A stretch of 64,000 nucleotides of DNA from UBA9926 sp038131595 (GCA_038131595.1 JAYPPR010000008.1:1922001-1986000); one strand, 5' to 3'. Counted from the stretch's first letter, positions 23,980-32,973 are shown. Made by a program: numbers and translations. Notes: generated by a model not told the origin, from the letters alone.

Positions 23980-26043
23980 CTACTGACCCCGCGCGTCAGT
24001 GGGAATCGATCTCGCCAGCCTGAAACCAACGTCCTGCCGTCCTTCTTGGCCGAAGTCGCGAAATGCTGTACGTAACTCACCGAACCGACCCATCAAAAAG
24101 CTGGATCCACGAATAACAAAGACGTCTCCGCTGACGGGTCCTATTCGATCCGTTTCGACGGATTTGGACGGTGCCACGCTGTAGCGGTCATTTACCCATT
24201 CTGCAGCGTTGCCAGTGAGGTCGTGGAGACCAAGCGAATTGGCTGGGAATCGTCCAACGGGGGCCGGGCCTCGGAATCCGTCATCATATCCTTGAACGAT
24301 GTACGGCACTGCTCCGGTCGCGGATGCGTCTGCAATGTTGGCGACTTGCTCAGAGGGGGTGAGCGACTCCCCCCAGGGGAAAGTGGGTTTATCGTTTGTT
24401 TGGTTCACGGCTGCTAGCGCCAGTACCCATTCGGATTCAGTGGGTAATCGATATCCGTCAGTGAAGGGCTGCGTGAGCTGCCACTCGCCGTCTACTTGCG
24501 TATACGCTGGCGTCAGGGAGTCGCGTCGGCTAAGCCAGTTGCAAAACTCGACGGCCCTTGACCAGGAGAGGTTGACCACAGGCCGGTCGCGCTCGTTTAG
24601 CAGGATTCGGCCAAGTAAACCCGGTTCATGGCTCGGATCAAACTCCAGGTACTCTCGATTAGTGACCTCAAAACGGCCGATGTAAAAAGGCTCGCTAATC
24701 GCCACTTCACGCTCGATTTCGTTACTTCTTCTCCCCCGAGCGCGCCTGGGCGCACCGAGTTGCACGGTGCCTGGCTTAACCAGCTGCAGAGGACTGCCTT
24801 GCCCGGTTGAGAGCCGCGCCGGAATGCGAGCAAGCCGCGCGGCTTCAAGCGACAGCAGCTCAAAATTGAGGGTCTGAGTTTGGCCAACGATGGGCGTCAC
24901 GCGCTCGGTGACTTCCGCATATCCTGTTTTTTTGATGGTGATCACGTACGGCCGGCTGACGAGGTCCATGCCCTGTCTTAGGTCTGGCGCAGGTTTGCCA
25001 TCCATCAAGATCTCCGCGTCCGCTGGCAGAGTACTGACAGCAAGGCGTCCTTGCTGAGGGGATAGCGACATGGAAAGCTGCTTCTCCTCGTTGGGCGCCA
25101 AAAATAGTGTCGCTTCCGATGGCTCGTAGCCTGCTTTATTGGCCGTGATGGCCAATCGCTGCTGAGGGGTTACTGCTAGATTGATGGGGGATTGTCCGCG
25201 ATATTGCCCGTCCAATTGAATGCTTGCTCCGGAGGGAATCGTCGTGACCATGACTTGAGCATCTGCCGGCTCCAGTGCGAAGGGCGGCAACACCTGCTGG
25301 ATGCTGCTCACCACTTCGATCATCGTCTTTACGGGTTTGAACCCGGCGAGCGACAGCTGAATGCTTCGCTGTCCTTCAAGGAGTTCTAGTGTTGTTGGCG
25401 TTTGGCCAGCCTCCGCGTCGTCCACGATAATGGTGGCTCCCTCGGGCATTGACGAGATAGTCACATCTGCCCAGGCTGGGGAGAGCTCCAGTTCGAGCAC
25501 TTGCTTTACATTGCGCCCAGTGATCTGCACCTCGGTAGATAGATCCTTGAATCTTGGATGGGTCAGCTGCACCGAGCGAATGCCCGCCTCAATCAGTGCA
25601 TCGTTAATCGGAGTGTCACCGATTACCTCACCGTCGACGGACACGAGTGCTCCGATTGCGTTGGCTGAAATGCTAAGTAAGCCAGGCAGCGGGTCGAGCA
25701 CCAACTCAACTTGTTGCGAGGTCGCATTCAGTATCTCAACGCGCTGGCTGAGTGGTCTGTAGCCCTCAGCTATCGCAGTCACTGCGATCTCTCCAGGCCG
25801 GATAAGCCATTGTTCACCCAATCGATAGCTGAATCCGTCTGTTACAGCGAGGGTAGCCCCGTCCGGATTGGTCACGAATTTGACTGCGGTGGCTGTGAAT
25901 AAAAACCAGCCTATTGCTGCGAGCACAATGCCAGCGCCGCCCAGGAAAATAGTGACCTTGCTAAGGCGCCGTTTTTGGGGCGTTTGATCTAGATCGGGTG
26001 CCTCAAAAGGAGTGGATTCAATGCGATCTCGATGATCGTTCAT
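23980..26043 (-). CDS. TM-anchored PEGA-repeat protein with SUMF1/FGE-like domain lacking the catalytic cysteines
   Basis: A 687-residue protein. TM at about 30-50, then about five PEGA-type beta repeats to ~residue 400 (each with a Gly-rich strand, e.g. SMPEGATIIVDDAEAGQTP and TIPSGASIQLDGQYRGQSP). Residues ~425-680 are a formylglycine-generating enzyme/SUMF1 domain: GRFEVTNREYLEF, PVVNLSWSRAVEFCNWLS, YRLPTESEWVLAL, GLHDLTGNAAEWV, VIRGSSF. True FGE has two Cys after RGGSF; here R645-G-S-S-F-L-M651 and following residues contain none, so oxidase activity is unlikely and a ligand-binding role more probable. The stop overlaps the downstream spacer; its start overlaps the preceding gene by 4 nt. 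Confidence 0.88.
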   Translation of the reverse strand: MNDHRDRIESTPFEAPDLDQTPQKRRLSKVTIFLGGAGIVLAAIGWFLFTATAVKFVTNPDGATLAVTDGFSYRLGEQWLIRPGEIAVTAIAEGYRPLSQRVEILNATSQQVELVLDPLPGLLSISANAIGALVSVDGEVIGDTPINDALIEAGIRSVQLTHPRFKDLSTEVQITGRNVKQVLELELSPAWADVTISSMPEGATIIVDDAEAGQTPTTLELLEGQRSIQLSLAGFKPVKTMIEVVSSIQQVLPPFALEPADAQVMVTTIPSGASIQLDGQYRGQSPINLAVTPQQRLAITANKAGYEPSEATLFLAPNEEKQLSMSLSPQQGRLAVSTLPADAEILMDGKPAPDLRQGMDLVSRPYVITIKKTGYAEVTERVTPIVGQTQTLNFELLSLEAARLARIPARLSTGQGSPLQLVKPGTVQLGAPRRARGRRSNEIEREVAISEPFYIGRFEVTNREYLEFDPSHEPGLLGRILLNERDRPVVNLSWSRAVEFCNWLSRRDSLTPAYTQVDGEWQLTQPFTDGYRLPTESEWVLALAAVNQTNDKPTFPWGESLTPSEQVANIADASATGAVPYIVQGYDDGFRGPAPVGRFPANSLGLHDLTGNAAEWVNDRYSVAPSKSVETDRIGPVSGDVFVIRGSSFLMGRFGELRTAFRDFGQEGRQDVGFRLARSIPTDARGQ

Positions 26044-28220
26044 GGAATACGTTCCTCGCAGCGTATATCAATCAAAATGGACCCCCCGTCGGGCGGCACT
26101 TCAAAATCTGTTCGAACATCAATAAATCCAGCCCGTCTTCCCGTCACCGTGTAACGGCCTGGAATCAGCTGGAGCCTGGTCCTCTCTAAGGATCCTAGGG
26201 CGCCATTGTCTCCCGCCCTTAGGAGTTTCACGGTTGTCATACCATCTGAGGTCAGCGTGACGTCATAGCGACTTCGCGCGAGGGATAGTAGCCGACCGAG
26301 GGCAATGAGCTGAGTGCTCATCTGGCCCTTAGGCGGGCTGAGACGGCTGACATTAACGACCCACGTTCTAGCGCGCTGCAATTGTTCATCGGACTGAAGT
26401 GAGAGGGGATCATCAAGGTAAGCTTGCCCCTCGCTTTCCAGTGCTAGTCGTTCTTCAGCCATGTTCAGCTGAGCCTTCACCGCCACCGACCGAGGCGTTA
26501 GCGCGGCGAGTTCGCGAAGGAGGTCAATGGCCGTCTGCCAGGCGCCGTTTTCGAGCGCGATCTCACTGTCTTGCCTCAGCCGATCCACGATCTGATTCGT
26601 TTCCCTGCTCGCAATTTGCCGAAGGCCTTCTTCAGCGTCGCCATTGTCAAAGGGTGAAGCCTCTGCCTTTTTAAACAACGCTCGAGCGGACTCAAATTCA
26701 CCGGCTGCGAGTGCAGCAAACCCCTCGGTCATCGTGGTCTGGAAATCCCGTCGACCGATTGCGGTCTCGATGCGCGATTGGATGGCGAGACTCGCTGGCC
26801 AATCGGGCGCGAGAGCGATCGCGTCTTTGAGTCGGTCTCGCGCGTCATCTAGCTTGCCATCACCGATGATTTGATCAACCTCATTCAAGATGAGGGTAAC
26901 GTCGGGGAGTTGCTCGGCGCGCTTAAGGGAATCGAGATAGGAGGGGTTATCCGGTACGAGCAAACTGAGTGTGCGGTAGACTTCCTGTGCGCGGGTATAG
27001 TTTCCCGCGGCCATGACAGCCACGGCCTCTTGCTCGTAGTTTTTTATGACGGAGGGGATGCTAGCTTCGAGCGAGGTCAACTCAACTAGCAATGCCTCGT
27101 AGGCACTAAGTGATGTCTCGCCCTCGGTTCTTCTGAAAGCGTCATCGGCAGAGATTGCAGCGTTGTTCAATCGCTCGAGTGCCGGACTGTTCCAAAATCT
27201 AAGGCCCTTATCTTCAAGGGCAAGTAATCGACGCAAGAAGTCCTCAGCCAGTGCCTCGGCCTTCTCAAGGTCTAGTTTGTTCTGCGCGGCTGCGAGAGGG
27301 GATGCGCGTTCAGCGACCAAGGGAGCAGGAGACTCGGCTTCTTTGGCCACCACTGTCGTGGATTGATCTCTGTTCGATGCAACCCACTCTGGGAGTACAA
27401 AGAAAACGAACCCACTGGCCAAGATCAGGACAAGCGCCATCCAGAAATAAGGTTGGCTCGGTCGGCTTTTATCGCTTGATTGCTGTGCTGATTGAATGAC
27501 AACAGTGGCGGGCTCACTGGTTGAAATAGTCGGGTTATCCTCGCTGGAGGCATCACGCAAGATACGGCTTTGACTGATCGCCTCTGACCAGTCCGAAAAG
27601 TCTCTCACGAGGCCGTCTAAGACGGGTTGAACGATGGCATGAATGGCCTTAGCGCTGGACTCAGAGAGTGACCCGTTTGAGTCGATAGGCTGGATGAGCC
27701 AGTTTGCGAAATCCTCGACTCGACTGATGGGGGTCGAGCGCTTGGCGTCAAACCATGTGGTTGGCCAACCCATCCGTAGGCTGACCAAGGTGCCCGAGTG
27801 AGTGAGCAGCAGCGACGATGTCACTGCAGTGATTGCGAATCCGAGGTTCTCAGCTTGGGCGAGACCATGAATGAGTCGTTCCAGCCTCGCAGGATCGCTA
27901 GCAATGTCTTCGGGTGTGGCTATCGCTATCGCTGGCTCATCAATGCGCTCGATAAGTAGTGGCGCTTCGCTTGAACTGCCATCGATAAATGTCTCAAAGG
28001 CCGCATGCTGCTTAGGAGATAGGGATTGCCTGAGTGCCGCAATCCGGCTTGCTTCCTCACTGGTCGCGATCGAGGGTGTGAGGCGGTGGACGATGTAACT
28101 GGCGCTCGCATCTGGGCCATCTGCGAGCCAAGGCTCGAAGTTAGCGCCTGGAGACAGTGCGCGACGCAAGGTGAAGTCTTGAGCGATTGTCGTCCCGGCT
28201 TGCCAGGAAGTATGGGTCAT
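26040..28220 (-). CDS. Possible pseudokinase - TM - helical repeat - PEGA protein
   Basis: A 726-residue protein. Residues 1-215 are cytoplasmic and have the outline of a diverged protein kinase (FTLRRALSPGANFEPWLADG as a lost Gly loop, then a helix-strand region LGFAITAVTSSLLLTHSGTL where kinases have HxD...N), but no catalytic Lys, HRD or DFG motif, so a pseudokinase call is inference. TM at 258-278. Residues ~300-640 are helical, TPR-like (NYTRAQEVYRTLSLLVPDNP; GEFESARALFKKAEASP). The end (LIPGRYTVTGRRAGFIDVR) is a PEGA repeat. It overlaps the SUMF1/PEGA gene by 4 nt. Cytosolic FHA protein and this kinase-like domain could form a signalling pair. Confidence 0.6.
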   Translation of the reverse strand: MTHTSWQAGTTIAQDFTLRRALSPGANFEPWLADGPDASASYIVHRLTPSIATSEEASRIAALRQSLSPKQHAAFETFIDGSSSEAPLLIERIDEPAIAIATPEDIASDPARLERLIHGLAQAENLGFAITAVTSSLLLTHSGTLVSLRMGWPTTWFDAKRSTPISRVEDFANWLIQPIDSNGSLSESSAKAIHAIVQPVLDGLVRDFSDWSEAISQSRILRDASSEDNPTISTSEPATVVIQSAQQSSDKSRPSQPYFWMALVLILASGFVFFVLPEWVASNRDQSTTVVAKEAESPAPLVAERASPLAAAQNKLDLEKAEALAEDFLRRLLALEDKGLRFWNSPALERLNNAAISADDAFRRTEGETSLSAYEALLVELTSLEASIPSVIKNYEQEAVAVMAAGNYTRAQEVYRTLSLLVPDNPSYLDSLKRAEQLPDVTLILNEVDQIIGDGKLDDARDRLKDAIALAPDWPASLAIQSRIETAIGRRDFQTTMTEGFAALAAGEFESARALFKKAEASPFDNGDAEEGLRQIASRETNQIVDRLRQDSEIALENGAWQTAIDLLRELAALTPRSVAVKAQLNMAEERLALESEGQAYLDDPLSLQSDEQLQRARTWVVNVSRLSPPKGQMSTQLIALGRLLSLARSRYDVTLTSDGMTTVKLLRAGDNGALGSLERTRLQLIPGRYTVTGRRAGFIDVRTDFEVPPDGGSILIDIRCEERIP

Positions 28221-28283
28221 TGGCGGGTTGCCTTATGTCAATGGCCTTCTATGAATGTATGACGGTCAATGCACAACGGTGGA

Positions 28284-29492
28284 TTATTGATTGCCCTGAT
28301 CAGCGGCGTAAATTTCCTTCAGAATGCGTCGCCATTGCCCATATTGAGCGTCTAAGGTGCCTTCCAATTCAATGGACTGGCCTTCGATTTGGAGCACGTT
28401 AGGTTCGATCTCCATGCCTAACGACTGGGTCAGTTCTGCCAGTGCTTGCTCGTGAATCTCTGCTTGCTTGTAGCGATCCATACCGCTTTTCACCGCACCG
28501 ATTCCACCGACGACCGCGCCAGCTGCAGCGGCGTCACCAGCCCAAGTTTCGCTTTGTGATCCAGCGTAAACCCCGCCTGCAATCAATGCGGCGCCTGCCA
28601 GCAAGCGGTTGCGCGCTTGTTTTTGCATTTGGCGCAGTCGAACCGCCTCGTCGTAAGTGGCATACCGCCACTCATCATATGAGGGTTTGACGTTACGATA
28701 AAAATTTAAATAGTAGTCATCCATCGTGTCGACAAAGAGATTTTCTTGTTCGCGCAGCCGACCCACTCGCAGCATAACGAGGTCGTTCTCTGCAGGTAGC
28801 TGTGTCACCGTTACCCGGCCGCGCCGGTCTGTCTGCAGGTAATTTGAAACGCTCTCCGGTGATAAGTCGGCCGCAAACTTCAAGCGTGCGACGTTTTGAA
28901 TATTGATGATGCTGGAAGCGTTTCTGGCTTGATGGGCCTTCAATAAATCGTTAGCAACCTGATTGTAGATATCTTGAAATGGGTCCTCTCTTACGCTCTG
29001 GTAGGCATATTTGCTCGCTGAATCCGAATATTCTTTGTTGATCCAAACTGAACCGGCCGCGTCGGTTGCCTTGACAAAGAGTCGGAGGTTCTCGCCGTCT
29101 GAGGCTAAAATTTTGGCTTGAACGAGAAGCGGCTGAAAATTGGTTGGCGATGGAATGACTCTAACAACGCCCCAGTTACCGGTTTGCTCTAAGGTTTCCT
29201 TTAGGTGGTAGGCCTGATATCGGGATTCTGCCCGCCTAACTTCCGCCGATATCGGAATATCGCTCTCGACCGCCTCGATTCTTTCAAGATTAGGGTCGAA
29301 GGGAAGAATCATGACGTCCAGCCTCAGTGCATCTTCAATCGGCACTTGAGCAACCATCGCTGGCTCCGAGGTGGTAGTGACGATCTCCGTGGTTGCGCAC
29401 GAGGTTAATAGGGCCATGAGGCCGAGCAGGAACCAAAGCCCCTTGAGAGACCCTGGTCGTGTCGAGAGCGGCGTGTGATTCAACTTGGCCAT
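28284..29492 (-). CDS. Outer-membrane-type lipoprotein of unknown function, 402 aa
   Basis: The N-terminus has a lipoprotein signal peptide with lipobox LLTSC (hydrophobic LWFLLGLMALLTS before the Cys at residue 33). The mature part begins with a PFDPN-containing strand (LDVMILPFDPN) and a domain of alternating strands and helices that resembles periplasmic lipoproteins assembling at the envelope; a Gly/Ala-rich hydrophobic stretch near residues 295-330 (LLAGAALIAGGVYAGS, AAAAGAVVGGIGAV) could insert in membrane. I do not recognise the family. It follows the repeat lipoprotein gene by 31 bp and precedes the PEGA/pseudokinase gene. Confidence 0.75.
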   Translation of the reverse strand: MAKLNHTPLSTRPGSLKGLWFLLGLMALLTSCATTEIVTTTSEPAMVAQVPIEDALRLDVMILPFDPNLERIEAVESDIPISAEVRRAESRYQAYHLKETLEQTGNWGVVRVIPSPTNFQPLLVQAKILASDGENLRLFVKATDAAGSVWINKEYSDSASKYAYQSVREDPFQDIYNQVANDLLKAHQARNASSIINIQNVARLKFAADLSPESVSNYLQTDRRGRVTVTQLPAENDLVMLRVGRLREQENLFVDTMDDYYLNFYRNVKPSYDEWRYATYDEAVRLRQMQKQARNRLLAGAALIAGGVYAGSQSETWAGDAAAAGAVVGGIGAVKSGMDRYKQAEIHEQALAELTQSLGMEIEPNVLQIEGQSIELEGTLDAQYGQWRRILKEIYAADQGNQ

Positions 29493-29523
29493 GATTCGAT
29501 CCTATAGGACTGATAGTTGGGTG

Positions 29524-31182
29524 CTAGAGACCCGCCTTGTAGCGCTTATATTCTTCCCACAGTTTAGCTTTTAGGTCTGGGTCTTGCTCGGCCATAGCGG
29601 CTTCCCGCAATTGTTTAGCAACGATATCGTCGCCCTGTGGGCTGGGAATATCCTCGGGAATGGTGCTTTCTTCTGTGGGGGGTGGGCTTTCATAGCGCGC
29701 GCCATCTGGTGTTCTGCCCGTCACGACATCGTCGCCATCGCTATTCCCGGCTTCATCCGCATCTGCCGATGGATCATCAGTCTCAATAGCCGGGCCTCCT
29801 GCGGGCACGCCAGGTTGTTCATAAGGACCCTCAAAGGGATCCTCTGATCCGTCGCTCGTCTCTCCGGTTTCGATGCTCGATCTCGCGACCGCGGTCATCG
29901 TTCGTCCCGTGAGCGCGGCCGCAGCTTGGTCTCGTGCTGATTGCATGTCAGTCTCAAAGACAGCGATGCTAGCCTCCAGTTCGGCATCGAGTTCTGCTAT
30001 TCGTGCATCTGATCCACTGTGTCCGGAACCTGTGACATCAGCAGTTTGTGCTGAGTCGCTCGCATCGTAGTCGGTGCCGCGACCTTCCATCATCGCGGCC
30101 TGGACGGCGCCTGCCAGGGCCTCTGAAGCGCTTTCTATGGAGGCATTAGCCGCATCAATCCATTGACCAGATCGTGGATCTCCATCGTTCGACGCTGCTG
30201 CGTTATCTAGCGCTGCACGAGCAAGTATGAGCGCGATTTGTGCCTCACTCATCGACTCGGAACCAAGTGGTTCTCCATTTCCCATTGAAGCCGAATCCTG
30301 TTCACTATCATTCATCTCGTCAGCTGCACGAAGGAGGGCCTCCCCAGCCGCAGCAACGGCATCCGCTGCGGCCTCTAATGCGGCTTGCTGGCCAGCAGTC
30401 AGGGGTTCATCCTCGTACGAATCGCCCATCCCACCACCTTGGTTTAGCGCTTCCTCAGCTGCTGCGGTAGCCTCTGCACCCGCCGCAGATGAGCTGTCCG
30501 ATGGGACGACTTCAGTCTCGGTCTCCGTTGCCGCAGAACTGGTGCTCGCTGGGTCAGTTTCAAAAAATGTTTCTTCGTCCGCTGGTTGGGTGGGCTCTGA
30601 CTCGGGGATGAGCGCATCCTCCGGCTCTCCGCCCGATGCATCGCTCATAGGCTCCGGCAATAAGGGATCGTCAGCCCCTTGCTTGCCACGCGTAAGATCG
30701 CTCGCGGCCTCGAGCAAAGCTTCGCCAGCATTGATGAGATCTTCACTTGAAGCTGAATCACCTGGCGCTCCTGGTTGGTCTGTCTCTCCTTGATCGGACG
30801 AGGTGGTTTCGTCCCCACTTGTTTGTGGTTCAGGTGAGCCGTTTTCTGCACCAGAACTGGAGGAACTTGGAGGGCTTGGCATGCTGGGCGATGAGGACGG
30901 GCTCGAAGGACTTGGCATGCTGGGCGATGAGGACGGGCTCGAGGGACTCGGCATGCTGGGCGATGAGGATGGGCTCGAAGGACTCGGCATGCTAGGCGAC
31001 GAGGACGGACTTGATGGACTTGGCATGCTGGGCGATGAGGACGGGCTCGAAGGGCTCGGCATGCTAGGCGGGCTGGGCGTTGATGGTGTGGTTTGAGGAC
31101 TTTGACAGCCAGACAAGAGCACCACTAAGCCAATGGATGCAAAGGTTAATCTATTCATCAAGCGGGCTCGTAACGTTATCAT
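29524..31182 (-). CDS. Acidic Ser/Pro-repeat lipoprotein, first gene of the vWA-TolQ operon
   Basis: A 552-residue protein. Lipobox LLSGC around residue 26 after MNRLTFASIGLVV; the true start may be M9 (31158). The mature N-terminus has five nearly identical 12-residue repeats SPSSPSSSPSMP, then a long, strongly acidic, Ala/Ser/Glu-rich region without clear fold, and a Lys/Arg-richer end (AKLWEEYKRYKAGL). The low-complexity stalk could span the periplasm or reach the cell surface; the C-terminal end may be a binding helix. No family recognised. Being the first gene, its upstream region (31183-31618) should hold the operon promoter. Confidence 0.75.
   Translation of the reverse strand: MITLRARLMNRLTFASIGLVVLLSGCQSPQTTPSTPSPPSMPSPSSPSSSPSMPSPSSPSSSPSMPSPSSPSSSPSMPSPSSPSSSPSMPSPSSPSSSPSMPSPPSSSSSGAENGSPEPQTSGDETTSSDQGETDQPGAPGDSASSEDLINAGEALLEAASDLTRGKQGADDPLLPEPMSDASGGEPEDALIPESEPTQPADEETFFETDPASTSSAATETETEVVPSDSSSAAGAEATAAAEEALNQGGGMGDSYEDEPLTAGQQAALEAAADAVAAAGEALLRAADEMNDSEQDSASMGNGEPLGSESMSEAQIALILARAALDNAAASNDGDPRSGQWIDAANASIESASEALAGAVQAAMMEGRGTDYDASDSAQTADVTGSGHSGSDARIAELDAELEASIAVFETDMQSARDQAAAALTGRTMTAVARSSIETGETSDGSEDPFEGPYEQPGVPAGGPAIETDDPSADADEAGNSDGDDVVTGRTPDGARYESPPPTEESTIPEDIPSPQGDDIVAKQLREAAMAEQDPDLKAKLWEEYKRYKAGL
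30878..31069. repeat. 36-bp tandem repeat, five full copies plus a partial one
   Basis: Units begin at 30878, 30914, 30950, 30986 and 31022, with a partial copy from 31058. They differ at few, mostly third-codon, positions and encode the 12-residue repeats of the lipoprotein on the minus strand. Copy number could change by slippage without shifting frame. Confidence 0.92.
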
Positions 31183-31618
31183 CTCAGTAATATTTCAAAT
31201 TAAAGCTGAATTGAAGCTGAACTTCGAGTCGTTGTGGTTGAATAAGTTCAATAGCAAGTCTTACGGCTCAACCTGCACCAAAGTTTGACAGTGGTTTGAA
31301 AAAGCTGACCGAGTGGAATGAGAGCAACATCTATCAGGGCAGCAAGAGACTGCAATGGTTCAGGTCACGGTAGTCGCGCGGTTTGCTGCGTCAGGAAGTA
31401 CGCTAATCAAGTTGAGTCGATGAGCCAGATCTAAACATACCCATACCGGCTGGCCCGAATGGCCCTCCGGGGGAACAAAGAGAATGCTCAGGACCTCAGT
31501 GAGACTGTGTTGATAACAAGACTGGCCCTTACTAGAGTAAAGAGGTCGTATCCCGTGTAAAACTTGCAGAAGAGCGAAAACACCGACTGACTTGCTGGAC
31601 CAATGACCAGAGAAAACG
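31183..31618. other. Divergent intergenic region between lipoprotein genes
   Basis: 436 bp separate the minus-strand operon from the plus-strand lipoprotein pair. No protein-like frame is seen on either strand. The 50 bp next to 31182 are AT-rich (AATATTTCAAATTAAAG), suitable for a minus-strand promoter, but no clear -35/-10 pair can be assigned by eye. AAGCTGAATTG/AAGCTGAACTT is a short direct repeat there. Confidence 0.4.
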
Positions 31619-32275
31619 ATGACCATGAACCAACACACCATCAATAAGAGAAGCCTCTTTTCCAAGGTTCGGTTTGTGGGAGTGATCGCGCTGCTTGGGG
31701 TTTTAGCGTCGTGCAGTACGAGTGTTCAGGTCGAGGGAGAAGTGCCGAAGCTGCTCATTCCGGCGATCGATCGCTCGGTCCTTTTTGTTAAGCCTGCATC
31801 GCTTGACTACACCCATGATGAAACGTTGCCGCGCGGAGGAGATTGGTCAATTGCCCTTGGTCCAATGAACGACGCATTTTTTCGGGAATTGCTTGATTCT
31901 ATGTTCGTTTCTGTCGCTCAAACGCGGGTCGAAACCGATGGGTTGGTTGGCGCTGGCGAGCAGGCGCTTTTCCCGGATGTGGATGGCCAGGTACGAATAG
32001 ATTTAGTGGAGTATGGGTTTTTAACGCCTCAGATATCCGGGTTAAATTTCTTTTCGGCCTCCACGAAGTTTCGGATTGAACTCGGTAGCGCCGATGGCCA
32101 AACGCTAGGCGTTTGGCAGGTCGTAGGGTATGGAAAAGCCGAAGCGGGCACTTTTCAAGCAGCTGACGCGGTCAACTCGGCGACCGTGCTTGCAATACGT
32201 GATGCTGGGGCAAGAATTGCGATTGAATTACCTAGACAATCCTTTTTCCAGGCCTGGCTAGAGGCCACGCGATGA
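31619..32275 (+). CDS. Lipoprotein of unknown function, 218 aa
   Basis: The signal peptide RFVGVIALLGVLASC ends in lipobox LASC. The mature part is ~190 residues with beta-rich and helix segments (DFWSIALGP-like start; VRIDLVEYGFLTP; GSADGQTLGVWQVVGYGKAE) reminiscent of small outer-membrane-assembly lipoproteins, but no family is recognised. ATG codons at 31619 and 31625 are alternative starts. It overlaps the next lipoprotein gene by 4 nt and is divergent from the vWA-TolQ operon, so a common function is likely but not proven. Confidence 0.7.
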   Translation: MTMNQHTINKRSLFSKVRFVGVIALLGVLASCSTSVQVEGEVPKLLIPAIDRSVLFVKPASLDYTHDETLPRGGDWSIALGPMNDAFFRELLDSMFVSVAQTRVETDGLVGAGEQALFPDVDGQVRIDLVEYGFLTPQISGLNFFSASTKFRIELGSADGQTLGVWQVVGYGKAEAGTFQAADAVNSATVLAIRDAGARIAIELPRQSFFQAWLEATR

Positions 32276-32973
32276 ACGTTCAACTCGGAGCCGAAAAGAG
32301 GGAAATGGCCTTGATGTCGCGTATTGGACAAGCCGCGTTGGTGACGATCACTCTCTTCTTGATGCATGGCTGCGCAACCACCCGGGTTGAACAAAATCGG
32401 CAGGCAATAACGGGCATAGCAGCGGATGAAGCGATGGTCATCCTCGGGCGAGCGACTTACAACGACCGGCAAACCGAAGAGAGTTTTACTGACTGCCTGG
32501 AGGATATTCTAAGCAGTGGCGATCGCCCCATTCGATTGGTCCCCCAGCAGGAATTTATAGACCAGATGTATCCCTGGTTTGAACCACGGACAGCCCCCGG
32601 TTCAGCCAGCGACCTTGGTCAATTGTTCATGGTGCCTGGCGTCCAAGAAAAAATTGCTGATTCCAAAGTGCGATATCTCGCTTGGATTGAAGGCGACACG
32701 GTGACTATCGATAAGGGCGGATCGATGAGTTGTACCGTTAGCACCTTCGGTGGTGGTTGCTTTGGAATGAGTTATTGGGAGCAGGATGCCTCCTATGAAG
32801 CATCGATTTGGGATGTGCAAACATTGGATACAACGGGTCAAATCTCCGCTGACGCTAACGGCACATCTTACTTAGCGGGGCTTGTGGTCCCTGTGCCCAT
32901 ATTGGCACGCCCTGGAAACGCCGCGTGTAAGGGGTTAGCAGAACAGCTTAGAACCTTTATATCCGGGGACTGA
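32272..32973 (+). CDS. Lipoprotein of unknown function, 233 aa
   Basis: Lipobox MHGC after a hydrophobic stretch AALVTITLFLMHG; with M15 as a possible internal start the signal peptide would be of usual size. Mature part: LGRATYNDRQTEESFTDCLEDIL, then VRYLAWIEGDTVTIDKGG and a Cys-containing segment STFGGGCFGMSYWEQD, which looks like a beta-sheet lipoprotein. No family recognised. It is translationally coupled to the lipoprotein before it. Confidence 0.7.
   Translation: MNVQLGAEKREMALMSRIGQAALVTITLFLMHGCATTRVEQNRQAITGIAADEAMVILGRATYNDRQTEESFTDCLEDILSSGDRPIRLVPQQEFIDQMYPWFEPRTAPGSASDLGQLFMVPGVQEKIADSKVRYLAWIEGDTVTIDKGGSMSCTVSTFGGGCFGMSYWEQDASYEASIWDVQTLDTTGQISADANGTSYLAGLVVPVPILARPGNAACKGLAEQLRTFISGD

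Noticed and set aside
23980..26043. Active FGE for the window's sulfatase
   Set aside because: The two catalytic cysteines are absent in the RGSSF region.
30227..31096. Long plus-strand ORFs opposite the Ser/Pro-repeat lipoprotein
   Set aside because: Mirror of the low-complexity, biased codon composition of the real minus-strand gene; no own start context.
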